A stretch of 64,000 bases of DNA, from the NCBI RefSeq assembly GCF_000686705.1, contig NZ_JMLJ01000011.1:1-64000 (forward strand). Direction: 5' to 3'. The stretch comes from Clostridium hydrogeniformans DSM 21757 (lineage in GTDB: Bacteria; Bacillota; Clostridia; Clostridiales; Clostridiaceae). Position numbers and translations under genes: made by a program. Of the stretch, positions 38,204 to 47,338 are shown piece by piece. The first letter of the stretch is position 1; each line of letters opens with the position of its first letter. The notes below the pieces were generated by a model. That model did not search any database. It had not been told where the DNA came from and was given only the letters and a program-made list of their open reading frames with translations.

Positions 38204-39994
38204 ATGAAAGGAACAGTAGTATCTACATGGATAAAAACCTGTAGAAATTTATATGGAGATGATGTTGTAAGCAGTGCTATGGAAAACTCTGGTTGGAGTA
38301 GCAATAAGATTTTTACACCTATAGAGACTGTAGATGATGATAAGATAAAATCAGTTATAGCATATATAGCAAAAAAACAAAATATAGAAATAGGAAAGTT
38401 TTGGAGAAGTATTGGAGAGAGCAATCTTAAAACATTCTATAATGATTATCCAGCACTTTTTGAACATGAGAATCTATATTCATTCTTAAAATCTTTATAT
38501 GATATACATGTAGTTATGACTAAAAAGTTTAGTGGGGCAAAGCCACCATTAGTTGGAATTGAACCTATATCTTCTAGAGAGGCATATTTTACATATAGGT
38601 CTAAAAGAGGAATGTTTGATTATTTTATGGGGCTGCTCAGTGGAAGTTGCATACATTTTAAGGAGAAAATACATATAGATGAAATAGAAAGAAGCAGTGA
38701 TTACTTAAAGCTTAAGTTAACTTTTGAAAAGGACATATATTATAAGAAAAAGTATTTTTTCAATAACTTATTATCTTTTGGAATTATAAAGAGCCTTCCA
38801 GGTAAGGTAGCAGTAGCAACCTTAATTCCTACTCTAGTAACATCAATATTGTTAACAGGAGTAATGAAGGGAAGTATAATATCAGTTATATCAGCGGCTA
38901 TAAGTTTTATAGTTACATCTCTTTTAATAGGTCCTAAAAATGAAATAATGGAAGAACTTAAAAGAATAAATGAAAATAAGTATTTTCATGATGGTAATAT
39001 AGTTACCATGGATTTTTTTGAAGAAATATATGATGAAATAAAGTCCTATAATAAAACATTAAGAGCAGATTTTACAGGATTTAAAGGCATAACAGATGAA
39101 ATGAATAGTTTTGTAGCTATAATAAACAGTATTTCAGATACAATGAACTATACATCAGGGGAAATATCTAATGTAGTTGAACAGGTGGCAACTGGAGCTG
39201 TGGAACAAGCACAAAATACAGAAGAAGTAGTATCAAGATTAAATGGAAATATAGAAGCTTTAAAGGCAATAGTTGATAATGAGAATTTAAATAAAAAAGA
39301 ACTTGAAGACGCAATAGGTAAGATAAATAATAGTTTTAGCAATGTGGATAGTGCATCTAAAAATATAAAAAACACCCTTGAGAGTTTTATGAAGGTAAAG
39401 GACAGAGGATCCAATCTGCAAGGAAAAGCTAATGACATAACTAATATTGTTTCCATAGTTTCTGATATATCAGAACAAACAAATCTATTAGCACTTAACG
39501 CATCTATAGAAGCAGCAAGGGCAGGAGAACAAGGAAGAGGCTTTGCTGTGGTTGCTGAATCCATAAGAAAGCTTGCAGAGCAATCAAAGGAAGCGGTTAG
39601 AGATATAAACTCAAATCTTGCTCAATTTGTAGAAGATATAGGAGTTTTAGTTGGGAATATAGATGACCAATATAAGGTATTAGAATCAGAGACAAGCAGT
39701 TTAGGAGTGGTAAGAGATATTAGCTATGAAGCTACTATATCAATACAGTCTGTATCTAAGTCTATGATAACCACTATAAATGAGCTTAATAAAGAAGCAG
39801 ATTCTATAACTTCAATATATGATACCATAGAATCATTAGCTGCTATTGCAGAAGAAAATTCAGCTTCTTCAGAAGAAGTTAGTGCCAATGTATCTAAGTA
39901 TACAGAGGAGATAAAGAAACTTATAAATAATATTTCGGAATTTAAAAAGATTACTAATCAGTTTAAAATAGACCTAGAAAAGTATAAGATTTAG
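38204..39994 (+). CDS. H-NOX haem sensor fused to a methyl-accepting chemotaxis protein
   Basis: 596 residues. Residues 1-185 form a haem-nitric oxide/oxygen binding domain: proximal haem ligand His102, the YxSxR porphyrin clamp Tyr131-Ser133-Arg135, and distal-pocket Tyr140 in MFDYF, all at the numbering of the Thermoanaerobacter Tar4 protein. Two membrane segments (about 200-250) follow, then a cytoplasmic coiled coil with the MCP hairpin ([20 protein letters not shown]). Distal Tyr in this family goes with O2 binding; the Clostridium botulinum relative is a very sensitive NO sensor. It should feed oxygen or NO information to CheA. ATG lies after AGGGGGAG. Confidence 0.94.
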   Translation: MKGTVVSTWIKTCRNLYGDDVVSSAMENSGWSSNKIFTPIETVDDDKIKSVIAYIAKKQNIEIGKFWRSIGESNLKTFYNDYPALFEHENLYSFLKSLYDIHVVMTKKFSGAKPPLVGIEPISSREAYFTYRSKRGMFDYFMGLLSGSCIHFKEKIHIDEIERSSDYLKLKLTFEKDIYYKKKYFFNNLLSFGIIKSLPGKVAVATLIPTLVTSILLTGVMKGSIISVISAAISFIVTSLLIGPKNEIMEELKRINENKYFHDGNIVTMDFFEEIYDEIKSYNKTLRADFTGFKGITDEMNSFVAIINSISDTMNYTSGEISNVVEQVATGAVEQAQNTEEVVSRLNGNIEALKAIVDNENLNKKELEDAIGKINNSFSNVDSASKNIKNTLESFMKVKDRGSNLQGKANDITNIVSIVSDISEQTNLLALNASIEAARAGEQGRGFAVVAESIRKLAEQSKEAVRDINSNLAQFVEDIGVLVGNIDDQYKVLESETSSLGVVRDISYEATISIQSVSKSMITTINELNKEADSITSIYDTIESLAAIAEENSASSEEVSANVSKYTEEIKKLINNISEFKKITNQFKIDLEKYKI

Positions 39995-40008
39995 TTGAAA
40001 TGAAGAAG

Positions 40009-40036
40009 ATAAGGTGAGGAAATCCTCACCTTATTT
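40009..40036. terminator. Bidirectional terminator
   Basis: ATAAGGTGAGGA and TCCTCACCTTAT around AA, followed by TT. It ends the chemoreceptor and the convergent YkvI-like gene, whose last codons it includes. Confidence 0.85.
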
Positions 40037-41080
40037 GTCTTTTATAAAGAAAAAATAAAGAAGTTGAGCCATAAATATTAAACTTATTCCACCAAACAAA
40101 GGATATAAAACAGTTATTAAATTAGTAAATCCTATTTGAGAGATAGGAAGGGCTATTAAAACTATTATGAAGATACCTCTTTTAAAAGGAATTTTAAATT
40201 TATGTTCTAAGGTTTTAGCTATGCTGTATATGTCTGATACCTCTGTTGAGAACATTTCACACCAAATTATAATTAAAAGAGCAATTTGAATAGACTTACC
40301 AAACCTATTAGTTATATAAAGAAGAGGCACTTCATACTGGTTAATATATGGCTGGTTTAACATAAGCATTATGTTTATGAATATACAAAGCAATGTAAGA
40401 ACTAGTGCACCAATAGATACACCCCATAATATATGTTTTTCCTTTTTTAATTCCTTGCTTAGAGGAACTAAAACTCCACTGGAACAAAGAAGGTTAAACC
40501 CAGCGTACAATAAAGTTGAAAGAAACCAATTACTTTTAGTATAAGGTATTGATGTTAAATGGTTTATAGTTATCATATCTCTATAAAACAATAGGTATAG
40601 AGTAAAGATAGTGATTATTACTGTAATAAGTGAAGGAACTATAAAGCTGTTTATTTTTATAAGTCCGCTGGTTCCTTTAAGGAGGGTCAATATAGAAATA
40701 GCAGCCATAAGTAGTATTCCAATCCATTTTGATACTCCAAAGTATTGATTTAAAAGAGCACCACTTCCGGCTAAGATTATGGATGCACCACTTAAAAGAA
40801 AGAGACCAGTTATAATATCTATAATTTTTCCAAGAAAACCGGGACTTATGAAGGTTATAAATTCATTATAAGAGTTTAAGTTATATTTAATACTTAAGGT
40901 ACTAATTATTCCTCCAATTAAAATATAAATTCCCCCACAAATAATTATCCCAAGAAAGCTTGGAAATCCATATGAGGTAAAAAACTGTGTTATTTCCTTA
41001 CCAGAAGCAAGACCGGCACCTACAATAGTTCCAATAAACACAGCAGCACATTGAAAGACCAAGGTAAAGCCCTTTTTCAC
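40031..41080 (-). CDS. YkvI-like polytopic membrane protein
   Basis: 349 residues with about ten hydrophobic segments. The first, with FIGTIVGAGLASGKEITQFF, is the unwound-helix motif of LeuT-fold amino-acid transporters, and the overall match is to the YkvI family of Bacillus and clostridia. The substrate is unknown; an amino acid or other small solute with a cation is plausible. ATG lies behind AGGAGTGATA. It is monocistronic. Confidence 0.8.
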   Translation of the reverse strand: MKKGFTLVFQCAAVFIGTIVGAGLASGKEITQFFTSYGFPSFLGIIICGGIYILIGGIISTLSIKYNLNSYNEFITFISPGFLGKIIDIITGLFLLSGASIILAGSGALLNQYFGVSKWIGILLMAAISILTLLKGTSGLIKINSFIVPSLITVIITIFTLYLLFYRDMITINHLTSIPYTKSNWFLSTLLYAGFNLLCSSGVLVPLSKELKKEKHILWGVSIGALVLTLLCIFINIMLMLNQPYINQYEVPLLYITNRFGKSIQIALLIIIWCEMFSTEVSDIYSIAKTLEHKFKIPFKRGIFIIVLIALPISQIGFTNLITVLYPLFGGISLIFMAQLLYFFFIKDK

Positions 41081-41329
41081 AAAATATCACTCCTTATATA
41101 TTTGTATCTATATAAATATATAAGGATAATAGGAGAAAAATGAATTTATAATTATTTTTTTTGGAAAACTATAATAAAACGAAAATTAATTTATATGGAA
41201 ACTTTACTCCAGCTGAATTTTTTATGGTAAATTTAAGAACCTTTCAAGTTTATTCTCTGACCACAATTTGCTTAGAGAATAAGCATTGTATAATTCCATG
41301 TAAATAATTTATATTAGGGAGGTATAAGT

Positions 41330-42403
41330 GTGAGAAGAAAAGTATGGATTCTATTTTCTCTTTTAATAACAATATTATTAAGTGGTTGTGGGTCCTCTAA
41401 AGATAATGAGAGCAAAAGTGAGGAAGAAAAGTTTAATACTCAAATAGCTAAAAATGTAGCAAGTAATTATATGAATGCACTTATGACTAATAATATTGAT
41501 GAAGCAAAAAAGAATTTAGATACTAGTATAATTGAGAAAACTAAAATAGAAAGTAAGAGCAACTTAACTTTAGCGGGATGGAAAATCGATGATTCTACAG
41601 AGATAGGAAAAGCAAGTTTATTTAAAATAAAAACCTCTAAGATTATGAAGGATAGACCTTATTCTTTGGTAGAAGAATACAAGGTAAAGGTATCTAAAAA
41701 AGATGAGGAATATAAGATTCAAGATATTTCAACAACGGAATCTCAAGAAACCTTTAAAGAAAATAACACTATAAGGATTAGGCAAAAGGATAATGTTAAA
41801 ACTAGCCTTGTAGTTGATATGGGAGGAATACCTAATTATGCATATCCTAAAACTGATGGGGCTAAAATTGAAAGGATAGAAACTCCTAAAAGTGAATTTG
41901 GAATAATGACTTTAGCGTATTCAGGGTCAAAACTTGCTCTTTCAACTAAGGGGAATGGAAAATCCTATGTTGCAATAATTACAATTGATGATTCAATGCA
42001 GACTCAAGGTGGAAAAGGTGGTGGAGGAGGAGAAGAAGAAGGGGGTGATTCTTCATCAAAGCCAAGTAAATCAGGACCCAGGGAAATTCCTATAGGAAAA
42101 AAGTTAAGTAGTATTGATTTAGTAAATGATGATATAGAATTAATAAACTTTTCAAAGACAGAAAAATTTTTATGTGTACAATATAAAAATCAAGAGGGAA
42201 AATATATTAAGTTATATAATTCAGAATCATCGGAAATAAAATCCAAAGAATTAGATGATAAGTTCCCTAAAAGTAGATATAATATTAACTTTGTAAGGTT
42301 TGAAGAAGAAAGTCTTGTATTTGAGGTCAATGGAAAAGGTAATGGAGAAGAAAATGGAAGATATAAACTTGACTTAAAGGACTTTAAGATTGACAAAGTA
42401 TAA
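41330..42403 (+). CDS. Lipoprotein of unknown function
   Basis: 357 residues, GTG start after GGGAGGTATAA. A lipoprotein signal peptide ends in LLSGC, so Cys20 would be lipidated and the protein held on the outer face of the membrane. Residues 35-120 resemble a small NTF2-like or DUF-type fold; a low-complexity Gly/Glu/Ser segment follows (about 225-250, GGKGGGGGEEEGGDSSS), then a beta-rich C-terminal part. I do not recognise the family. A 9-bp hairpin lies upstream (TTATTCTCT/AGAGAATAA, 41250-41282). Confidence 0.72.
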   Translation: MRRKVWILFSLLITILLSGCGSSKDNESKSEEEKFNTQIAKNVASNYMNALMTNNIDEAKKNLDTSIIEKTKIESKSNLTLAGWKIDDSTEIGKASLFKIKTSKIMKDRPYSLVEEYKVKVSKKDEEYKIQDISTTESQETFKENNTIRIRQKDNVKTSLVVDMGGIPNYAYPKTDGAKIERIETPKSEFGIMTLAYSGSKLALSTKGNGKSYVAIITIDDSMQTQGGKGGGGGEEEGGDSSSKPSKSGPREIPIGKKLSSIDLVNDDIELINFSKTEKFLCVQYKNQEGKYIKLYNSESSEIKSKELDDKFPKSRYNINFVRFEEESLVFEVNGKGNGEENGRYKLDLKDFKIDKV

Positions 42404-42462
42404 TATATAATGGATAGTAATTATTAATTATATATTATTTAATTAAGTGAAAGGAATAAATT

Positions 42463-43395
42463 ATGCAGAAGATGTGGGGAGATAAAAGATATAGAAGCTT
42501 AAACTATTTTCTTAGGGAAAAATATAAGGAAAAGGTATTTAAAATATCCTTAGATGGAGGATTTACTTGTCCTAATAGAGATGGAAAAGTGGCAAAAGGA
42601 GGATGTACTTTCTGTAGTTCTCATGGATCAGGGGATTTCGCTGGAAGCAGAAGGTTATCTATATCTAATCAATTTAATGATATAAAGGATATGATGAATA
42701 AGAAATGGAAAAGCGGTAAGTACATAGCTTATTTTCAAGCATATACAAATACATATGCTCCAATAGATGAACTGAGAGAAAAATACGAAGAGGCTATTAA
42801 AGAAGACGGTGTTGTAGCTTTAGCTATAGCTACTAGGCCAGATTGCTTAGGAGAAGAAGTTCTAGACCTTTTAGAGGAATTTAGTAAAAGAATTAATATA
42901 TGGGTAGAGCTTGGATTCCAAACTTCTAGGGATGATATAGCAAGGAACTTTAACAGAGGATATGATAGGGATGTATTTGACAAGGCTGTAGATGGTCTTA
43001 GAAGTAGAAATATAGATTTGGTAGTTCATACAATCTTTGGGCTTCCAGAGGAAAGTCATGAGGATATGTTAAATACAGTTAAGTATGTTGTTAATAAAGA
43101 CATACAGGGGATAAAACTTCACCTATTACATCTTATGGAGAATACTCCTATGGTTAAAGATTATGAAGAAGGTAGACTTAAATTTTTAGAACAAGAAGAA
43201 TATGTAGAACTTATAGGAAAGGCTATATGCCTAATTCCAGACAATATAGTTATACATAGACTTACAGGAGATGCACCGAGAGAAAGCTTAATAGGACCTA
43301 TGTGGAGCCTTAAAAAGTGGGAAGTCCTAAATGCTATAGATAAACATTTAGAAGATAATGACTTATATCAAGGAAAATATGTTAAAAATAAATAA
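42463..43395 (+). CDS. Radical SAM protein, TIGR01212/YtqA family
   Basis: 310 residues. The radical-SAM cluster ligands are in the unusual spacing CPNRDGKVAKGGCTFC (Cys-x7+-Cys-x2-Cys) typical of the Elp3-like TIGR01212/YtqA group. AFQAYTNTYAP, ATRPDCL, WVELGFQT and HTIFGLPEE follow. The reaction is not known; RNA modification has been suggested for relatives. ATG lies after AAAGGAATAA. It has a strong terminator downstream and no obvious partner gene. Confidence 0.88.
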   Translation: MQKMWGDKRYRSLNYFLREKYKEKVFKISLDGGFTCPNRDGKVAKGGCTFCSSHGSGDFAGSRRLSISNQFNDIKDMMNKKWKSGKYIAYFQAYTNTYAPIDELREKYEEAIKEDGVVALAIATRPDCLGEEVLDLLEEFSKRINIWVELGFQTSRDDIARNFNRGYDRDVFDKAVDGLRSRNIDLVVHTIFGLPEESHEDMLNTVKYVVNKDIQGIKLHLLHLMENTPMVKDYEEGRLKFLEQEEYVELIGKAICLIPDNIVIHRLTGDAPRESLIGPMWSLKKWEVLNAIDKHLEDNDLYQGKYVKNK

Positions 43396-43399
43396 TTAA

Positions 43400-43446
43400 A
43401 ATAATGCCAAAGTTCCTTAAAGTTATGAAGGAATTTTGGCATTATT
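43400..43446 (+). terminator. Terminator after the radical SAM gene
   Basis: AATAATGCCAAA pairs with TTTGGCATTATT, and the inner GTTCCTT with AAGGAAT, extending the stem. Confidence 0.8.
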
Positions 43447-43587
43447 TATAATTATATGAAATTTTCTTGTTATATATAAAGGAAAGGATTTCACAAATTC
43501 TTAATGATATGTTAAGATTTAATTAAATAACCTTACAAGAATATAGTGACAATAGATAGAGTAGTAGCTTAATGGGAGGGAATTTTA

Positions 43588-44529
43588 ATGTACTATTTTA
43601 AAAGCTTCTTAGAGGAATTAAGTTTAAAGTCAGTAGTTAAGTTCAATATAATAACTGAGGATGGAGAGATAGTCTATTTGGGGGAAGAAATAGATGAGGA
43701 TAAGAGAATTAGTGTAAAAGTATCCTTAGGAAGTAAGGAGTATTTTTTAGTAATGAACAAAGAATACCATCTGTGTATGCCGATTGTTAAATATTATATA
43801 GAAGAAAGATACTCTCAATTATTTTATTTAAGAGAACAATTTTTTATTGACGTTATTCAAGGAAATAAGGTTTGCTTGGACAAGCTAAATGAAATAGTAC
43901 CTTTCCTTAAAGAAGGTGGTATATCCATTCTAATTAAGGTTGATGGTAGCAAGTATGAGGCACTAAATATATTAAAAGCATATTATTACGAGAAACAAGT
44001 AGTGACCATGTTATATGATAATGAGTTACTTGCTATAGGTAACTTTGAAAATATTGAAGAGGAATGTAAGGCTATCAAAGAATTAATTACGGGAAAACTT
44101 TGTTGTAAATGCTCCATAAGTTATGGAAGCGAGGCTTTTACAATAGAGTCTATAAAGAAGTCTTATGAAGAAGCCAAGGAAGCTATGAATCTAGGAGAAA
44201 AATTAGGCGGGAAAAATGATATTTATGATTATAATGAAATGCTTTTTGAGAAAGCTATATTTAGTATGAGTGATAAGGTTAAAAAAGAATACCTAAAGGA
44301 ATTTAAGGATAAGTTTAGTAATTTTGATGAAGAAATGATAAATACAATAGAGGAATTTATAAGTTGTAATCTTAATATAAGTGAAGCAGCTAAAAACCTT
44401 TATATACATAGAAATACTTTAATATATAGGTTAGATAAGATTGCTAAAGATACAGGATATGATATAAGAAATTTCAAGGAAGCTACAATCTTTACTATTG
44501 CTTTTTTGATTTGGAAGGAGCTTAATTAA
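43588..44529 (+). CDS. PucR/CdaR-type transcriptional regulator
   Basis: 313 residues. The C-terminal 60 residues (LNISEAAKNLYIHRNTLIYRLDKI) are the HTH_30 domain of PucR/CdaR regulators. The region before it is a GGDEF-like CdaR module, and the N-terminal 100 residues have no clear match. ATG lies after GGGAGGGAAT. Its TAA directly abuts the ATG of comB (TAAATG), so the two are translationally coupled, and it may regulate the ComB reaction or an associated sulfonate pathway. Confidence 0.82.
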   Translation: MYYFKSFLEELSLKSVVKFNIITEDGEIVYLGEEIDEDKRISVKVSLGSKEYFLVMNKEYHLCMPIVKYYIEERYSQLFYLREQFFIDVIQGNKVCLDKLNEIVPFLKEGGISILIKVDGSKYEALNILKAYYYEKQVVTMLYDNELLAIGNFENIEEECKAIKELITGKLCCKCSISYGSEAFTIESIKKSYEEAKEAMNLGEKLGGKNDIYDYNEMLFEKAIFSMSDKVKKEYLKEFKDKFSNFDEEMINTIEEFISCNLNISEAAKNLYIHRNTLIYRLDKIAKDTGYDIRNFKEATIFTIAFLIWKELN

Positions 44530-45243
44530 ATGAAGGTAGATGTGGTTATCTCAGCAGAACATATAAGAGATAAGGATATAGAAGGAAAAACAGTTGTAGT
44601 AATAGATATATTAAGAGCTACTTCTGTAATTGTTACTGCGTTAAACAATGGAGCAAAAGAAGTTATACCATTTTTAACAGTAGAAGAGGCTAAAGAATAC
44701 ACAAAGGAAAATAGAGAAGAATTTATTCTTGGTGGGGAGAGAAGAGCTGTCAAGATAGAGGGGTTTGATTTTTCTAATTCACCTCTTGAATATACAGAGG
44801 AATTAGTTAAAGGAAAGACTGTGGTAATGACTACCACTAATGGTACTAGAACTATAAAGAGCTGTGAAAAAGGAAAACATTTATTAATAGGAGCTATGAT
44901 TAATGCTAAGGCTGTTGTAGAAAAAGCTAAAACTTTAGGGGAAGATGTGGTCTTTGTAAATTCAGGAACCTATGGGGAGTTTTCTATGGACGACTTTATT
45001 TGTGCAGGATATATGATAAGTTCTTTAGAAAATATCATTGATGATATTGAGCTAAGTGATATAGCCTATACATCAAAACATATATATGAAAGCCATAAGG
45101 ATATAAAATCATTTATAGAGAAGGCAAGGCATTATAATGTAATAAAATCCTTAAATTTACTTGGTGATTTAGAGTATTGTATGAAAAAGGATACATCAGA
45201 TATAGTGCCTATGGTTAAGAACGGAAGAATAGCTTTATCCTAA
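44530..45243 (+). CDS. comB: 2-phosphosulfolactate phosphatase (ComB family)
   Basis: 237 residues. ComB removes phosphate from 2-phosphosulfolactate, the second step of sulfolactate/coenzyme M formation in archaea and some bacteria. VVVIDILRATSVIVTAL, FILGGER and MTTTNGTRT are family signatures. Its ribosome site (GGAAGGAG) lies in the end of the upstream gene, and the start abuts that gene's stop. No other coenzyme-M-like gene is visible in the window, so the role here may be sulfolactate-type osmolyte metabolism or something different. Confidence 0.88.
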   Translation: MKVDVVISAEHIRDKDIEGKTVVVIDILRATSVIVTALNNGAKEVIPFLTVEEAKEYTKENREEFILGGERRAVKIEGFDFSNSPLEYTEELVKGKTVVMTTTNGTRTIKSCEKGKHLLIGAMINAKAVVEKAKTLGEDVVFVNSGTYGEFSMDDFICAGYMISSLENIIDDIELSDIAYTSKHIYESHKDIKSFIEKARHYNVIKSLNLLGDLEYCMKKDTSDIVPMVKNGRIALS

Positions 45244-45467
45244 GTTTTATAGCTTCAATATTTCATATATGTTAATTTGTGGATAAAAGGATGTAAGGTC
45301 TACATTATCTTAAATGTAATTAATTTAGAGTAAAACTTAATCTTAAAAATATAACCTTATAAAGATGCACTTATAATAATATTTTAGAGTTAAATATGTT
45401 AAAAAGCATATAGTAGTAAGATAACAAAGGTGTTTATAGTATATAGAAGTTTAATTAAATTAATATA

Positions 45468-45511
45468 AGGCTTTATTACCAAGAGGTGTTCTTAGTAATA
45501 AAGCCTATTTT
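45468..45511. terminator. Bidirectional terminator; gap 45244-45547
   Basis: AGGCTTTATTAC (45468-45479) and GTAATAAAGCCT (45495-45506), followed by ATTTT. It serves comB and the convergent methyltransferase gene. The rest of the gap is featureless AT-rich sequence. Confidence 0.82.
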
Positions 45512-45547
45512 AATGGGCAAAAATTTAACTATATAAGATACATATAA

Positions 45548-46723
45548 TTAATAAACTTGGAAAACAAAGAATTTTAAGTAATAGGACTCATCTGAATTCC
45601 AAAGTATTGGGTGATCACAGGATTGTGTTCTAAACTCAACTTGTCTTAGAACTCTTTTAGCATCGACTGCTGCATCAGCTATGGTTTTTCTTAAAAGATC
45701 CTCTTTCATATAATGAGAACAAGAACAAGTTATAAAGTAACCGCCAGGCTTAACCATTTTAAGTCCTCTTAGGTTAATTTCTTTATATCCTCTAGTAGCA
45801 CCCTTTACAGCATTTCTTGACTTTGTAAAGGCAGGGGGATCAAGGATAACTACGTCAAACTCACGACCTTCCTTTGACCACTGAGGAAGAACATCAAAGG
45901 CATTGTGACATTCAAATCTAACCACATCTTGAAGGTTATTAAGCTCAGCGTTTCTTGTAGCACATTCTACAGCGTGTTTTGATACATCTACTCCAAGAAC
46001 AGACTTAGCACCTGAAATACCTGCATTTAAAGCAAAAGAACCAGTATGAGTAAAGCAATCAAGGACAGTCGCATCCTTACATATTCTATGTATAGCCTTT
46101 CTATTTTCCTTCTGATCTAAGAAGAAACCTGTCTTTTGACCATTAGCTAAATCTACTATGTATTTAACACCATTTTCTATTATTTCAACATTGGTATCAA
46201 ACTCTTCAGTTAAGAAACCTTTCTCTTGCTCAAGGCCTTCAAGTTCCCTAGTGCCTATATCACTTCTCTCATATACTCCCTTAGCACCATATTCTTCAGT
46301 TAATATTTTAACTACAATATCCCTATATCTATCCATACCTAAGGTGGATATTTGAATTACATAATAATCTTCAAATTTATCTATAGTAAGACCTGGAAGA
46401 AAGTCAGCTTCACCAAAAATAAATCTACAGCTTGAAGTGTCTATAACTTTAACTCTATAATCCCAAGCAGCTTTTATTTTTTTCTTGAAGAAGTCTTCAT
46501 TTATTTCCTCTTCTATGTCTCTAGTCATTATTCTTATGGCCATTTTAGAGGCATCATTTATATAGCCTTTACCAATAAATTCACCCTTATCATTGTAAAC
46601 TTCTACTATATCACCATTTATATATTCTCCATCATATACATTAATTTCATCACTATATACCCAAGGGTGACCTTTAACTACTCTTTTGCCATGACCTTTA
46701 TGTAAAAAAAACTTGCAAGCCAA
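45548..46723 (-). CDS. Class I SAM-dependent rRNA methyltransferase (RlmI-like)
   Basis: About 392 residues. The start is probably TTG 46723, nine bases after GAGGAG; the ATG at 46732 touches that site directly, and the longer frame has no site. MACKFFLHKGHGKRVVKGHPWVY matches the PUA-domain start of the RlmI/YwbD group. A central EEHE-like domain precedes a Rossmann methyltransferase domain (VLDCFTHTGSFAL, VDVSKHAVE, DPPAFTKSR). E. coli RlmI makes m5C1962 in 23S rRNA; the same target is inferred. Confidence 0.87.
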   Translation of the reverse strand: MACKFFLHKGHGKRVVKGHPWVYSDEINVYDGEYINGDIVEVYNDKGEFIGKGYINDASKMAIRIMTRDIEEEINEDFFKKKIKAAWDYRVKVIDTSSCRFIFGEADFLPGLTIDKFEDYYVIQISTLGMDRYRDIVVKILTEEYGAKGVYERSDIGTRELEGLEQEKGFLTEEFDTNVEIIENGVKYIVDLANGQKTGFFLDQKENRKAIHRICKDATVLDCFTHTGSFALNAGISGAKSVLGVDVSKHAVECATRNAELNNLQDVVRFECHNAFDVLPQWSKEGREFDVVILDPPAFTKSRNAVKGATRGYKEINLRGLKMVKPGGYFITCSCSHYMKEDLLRKTIADAAVDAKRVLRQVEFRTQSCDHPILWNSDESYYLKFFVFQVY

Positions 46724-47338
46724 TAGATTCATCTCCTCTTTAAATTTATTACTTTTAGAATTATACCACAAAATTCAAACAAATAATCAATGGATATTTA
46801 TTGTTTCATTAAGTACAATATTGTATATTAAGTTTTAGAGTAATAGCTATAAAGTTAATATAAGATTAAATTAATTTAAGGAGAACTTTACTCTTATGAA
46901 TTGTAAATAAGAAATTTAGTGTTTTAGAAAGGGACTGTTCTAAAATCATATTACCATAGTGACTATACTGTAAATAGTATAATTTTTAGGGCTTAAGATG
47001 AATTTGTGGATTAATCATTAAGAATATCCTTGAGGAATCTTGATTTAGGCAGATGTATAAACTAAACATAAAACTTTATAAGTATTCATATAAGGTTCTT
47101 AAGGGGATTAAATTTATAAGTTTAGATTTATATATGGTAGAATATAATATAGATCTTTAAAGGGATATTTTAATCAAGTAGTATTTTTAAAACATATCTG
47201 ATTAAAAAAATACTAAATTATAAACTTATTTTACTAAATGAAACGATTGTGGCTTGGTAGTCCCATATTAAATATATAGAAAATATTAATTTATATAAAG
47301 TAGAGTTAATTAAAGTATAAGAGAAAAGAGGAAATAAG
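46724..47338. other. Noncoding gap of about 615 bases
   Basis: The left end has an extended -10 promoter for the methyltransferase gene (TGGTATAAT on the minus strand, 46760-46765). A TATAAT at 47143-47148 could serve the ABC-F gene. AGTATTTTT near 47179 can pair with AAAAATACT near 47208. No ORF with a ribosome site was found on either strand. This is one of the longest empty stretches in the window. Confidence 0.5.

Noticed and set aside
39148-39564. 138-codon antisense frame in the chemoreceptor signalling domain
   Set aside because: A typical shadow of a helical Ala/Glu-rich coding region; no start signals.
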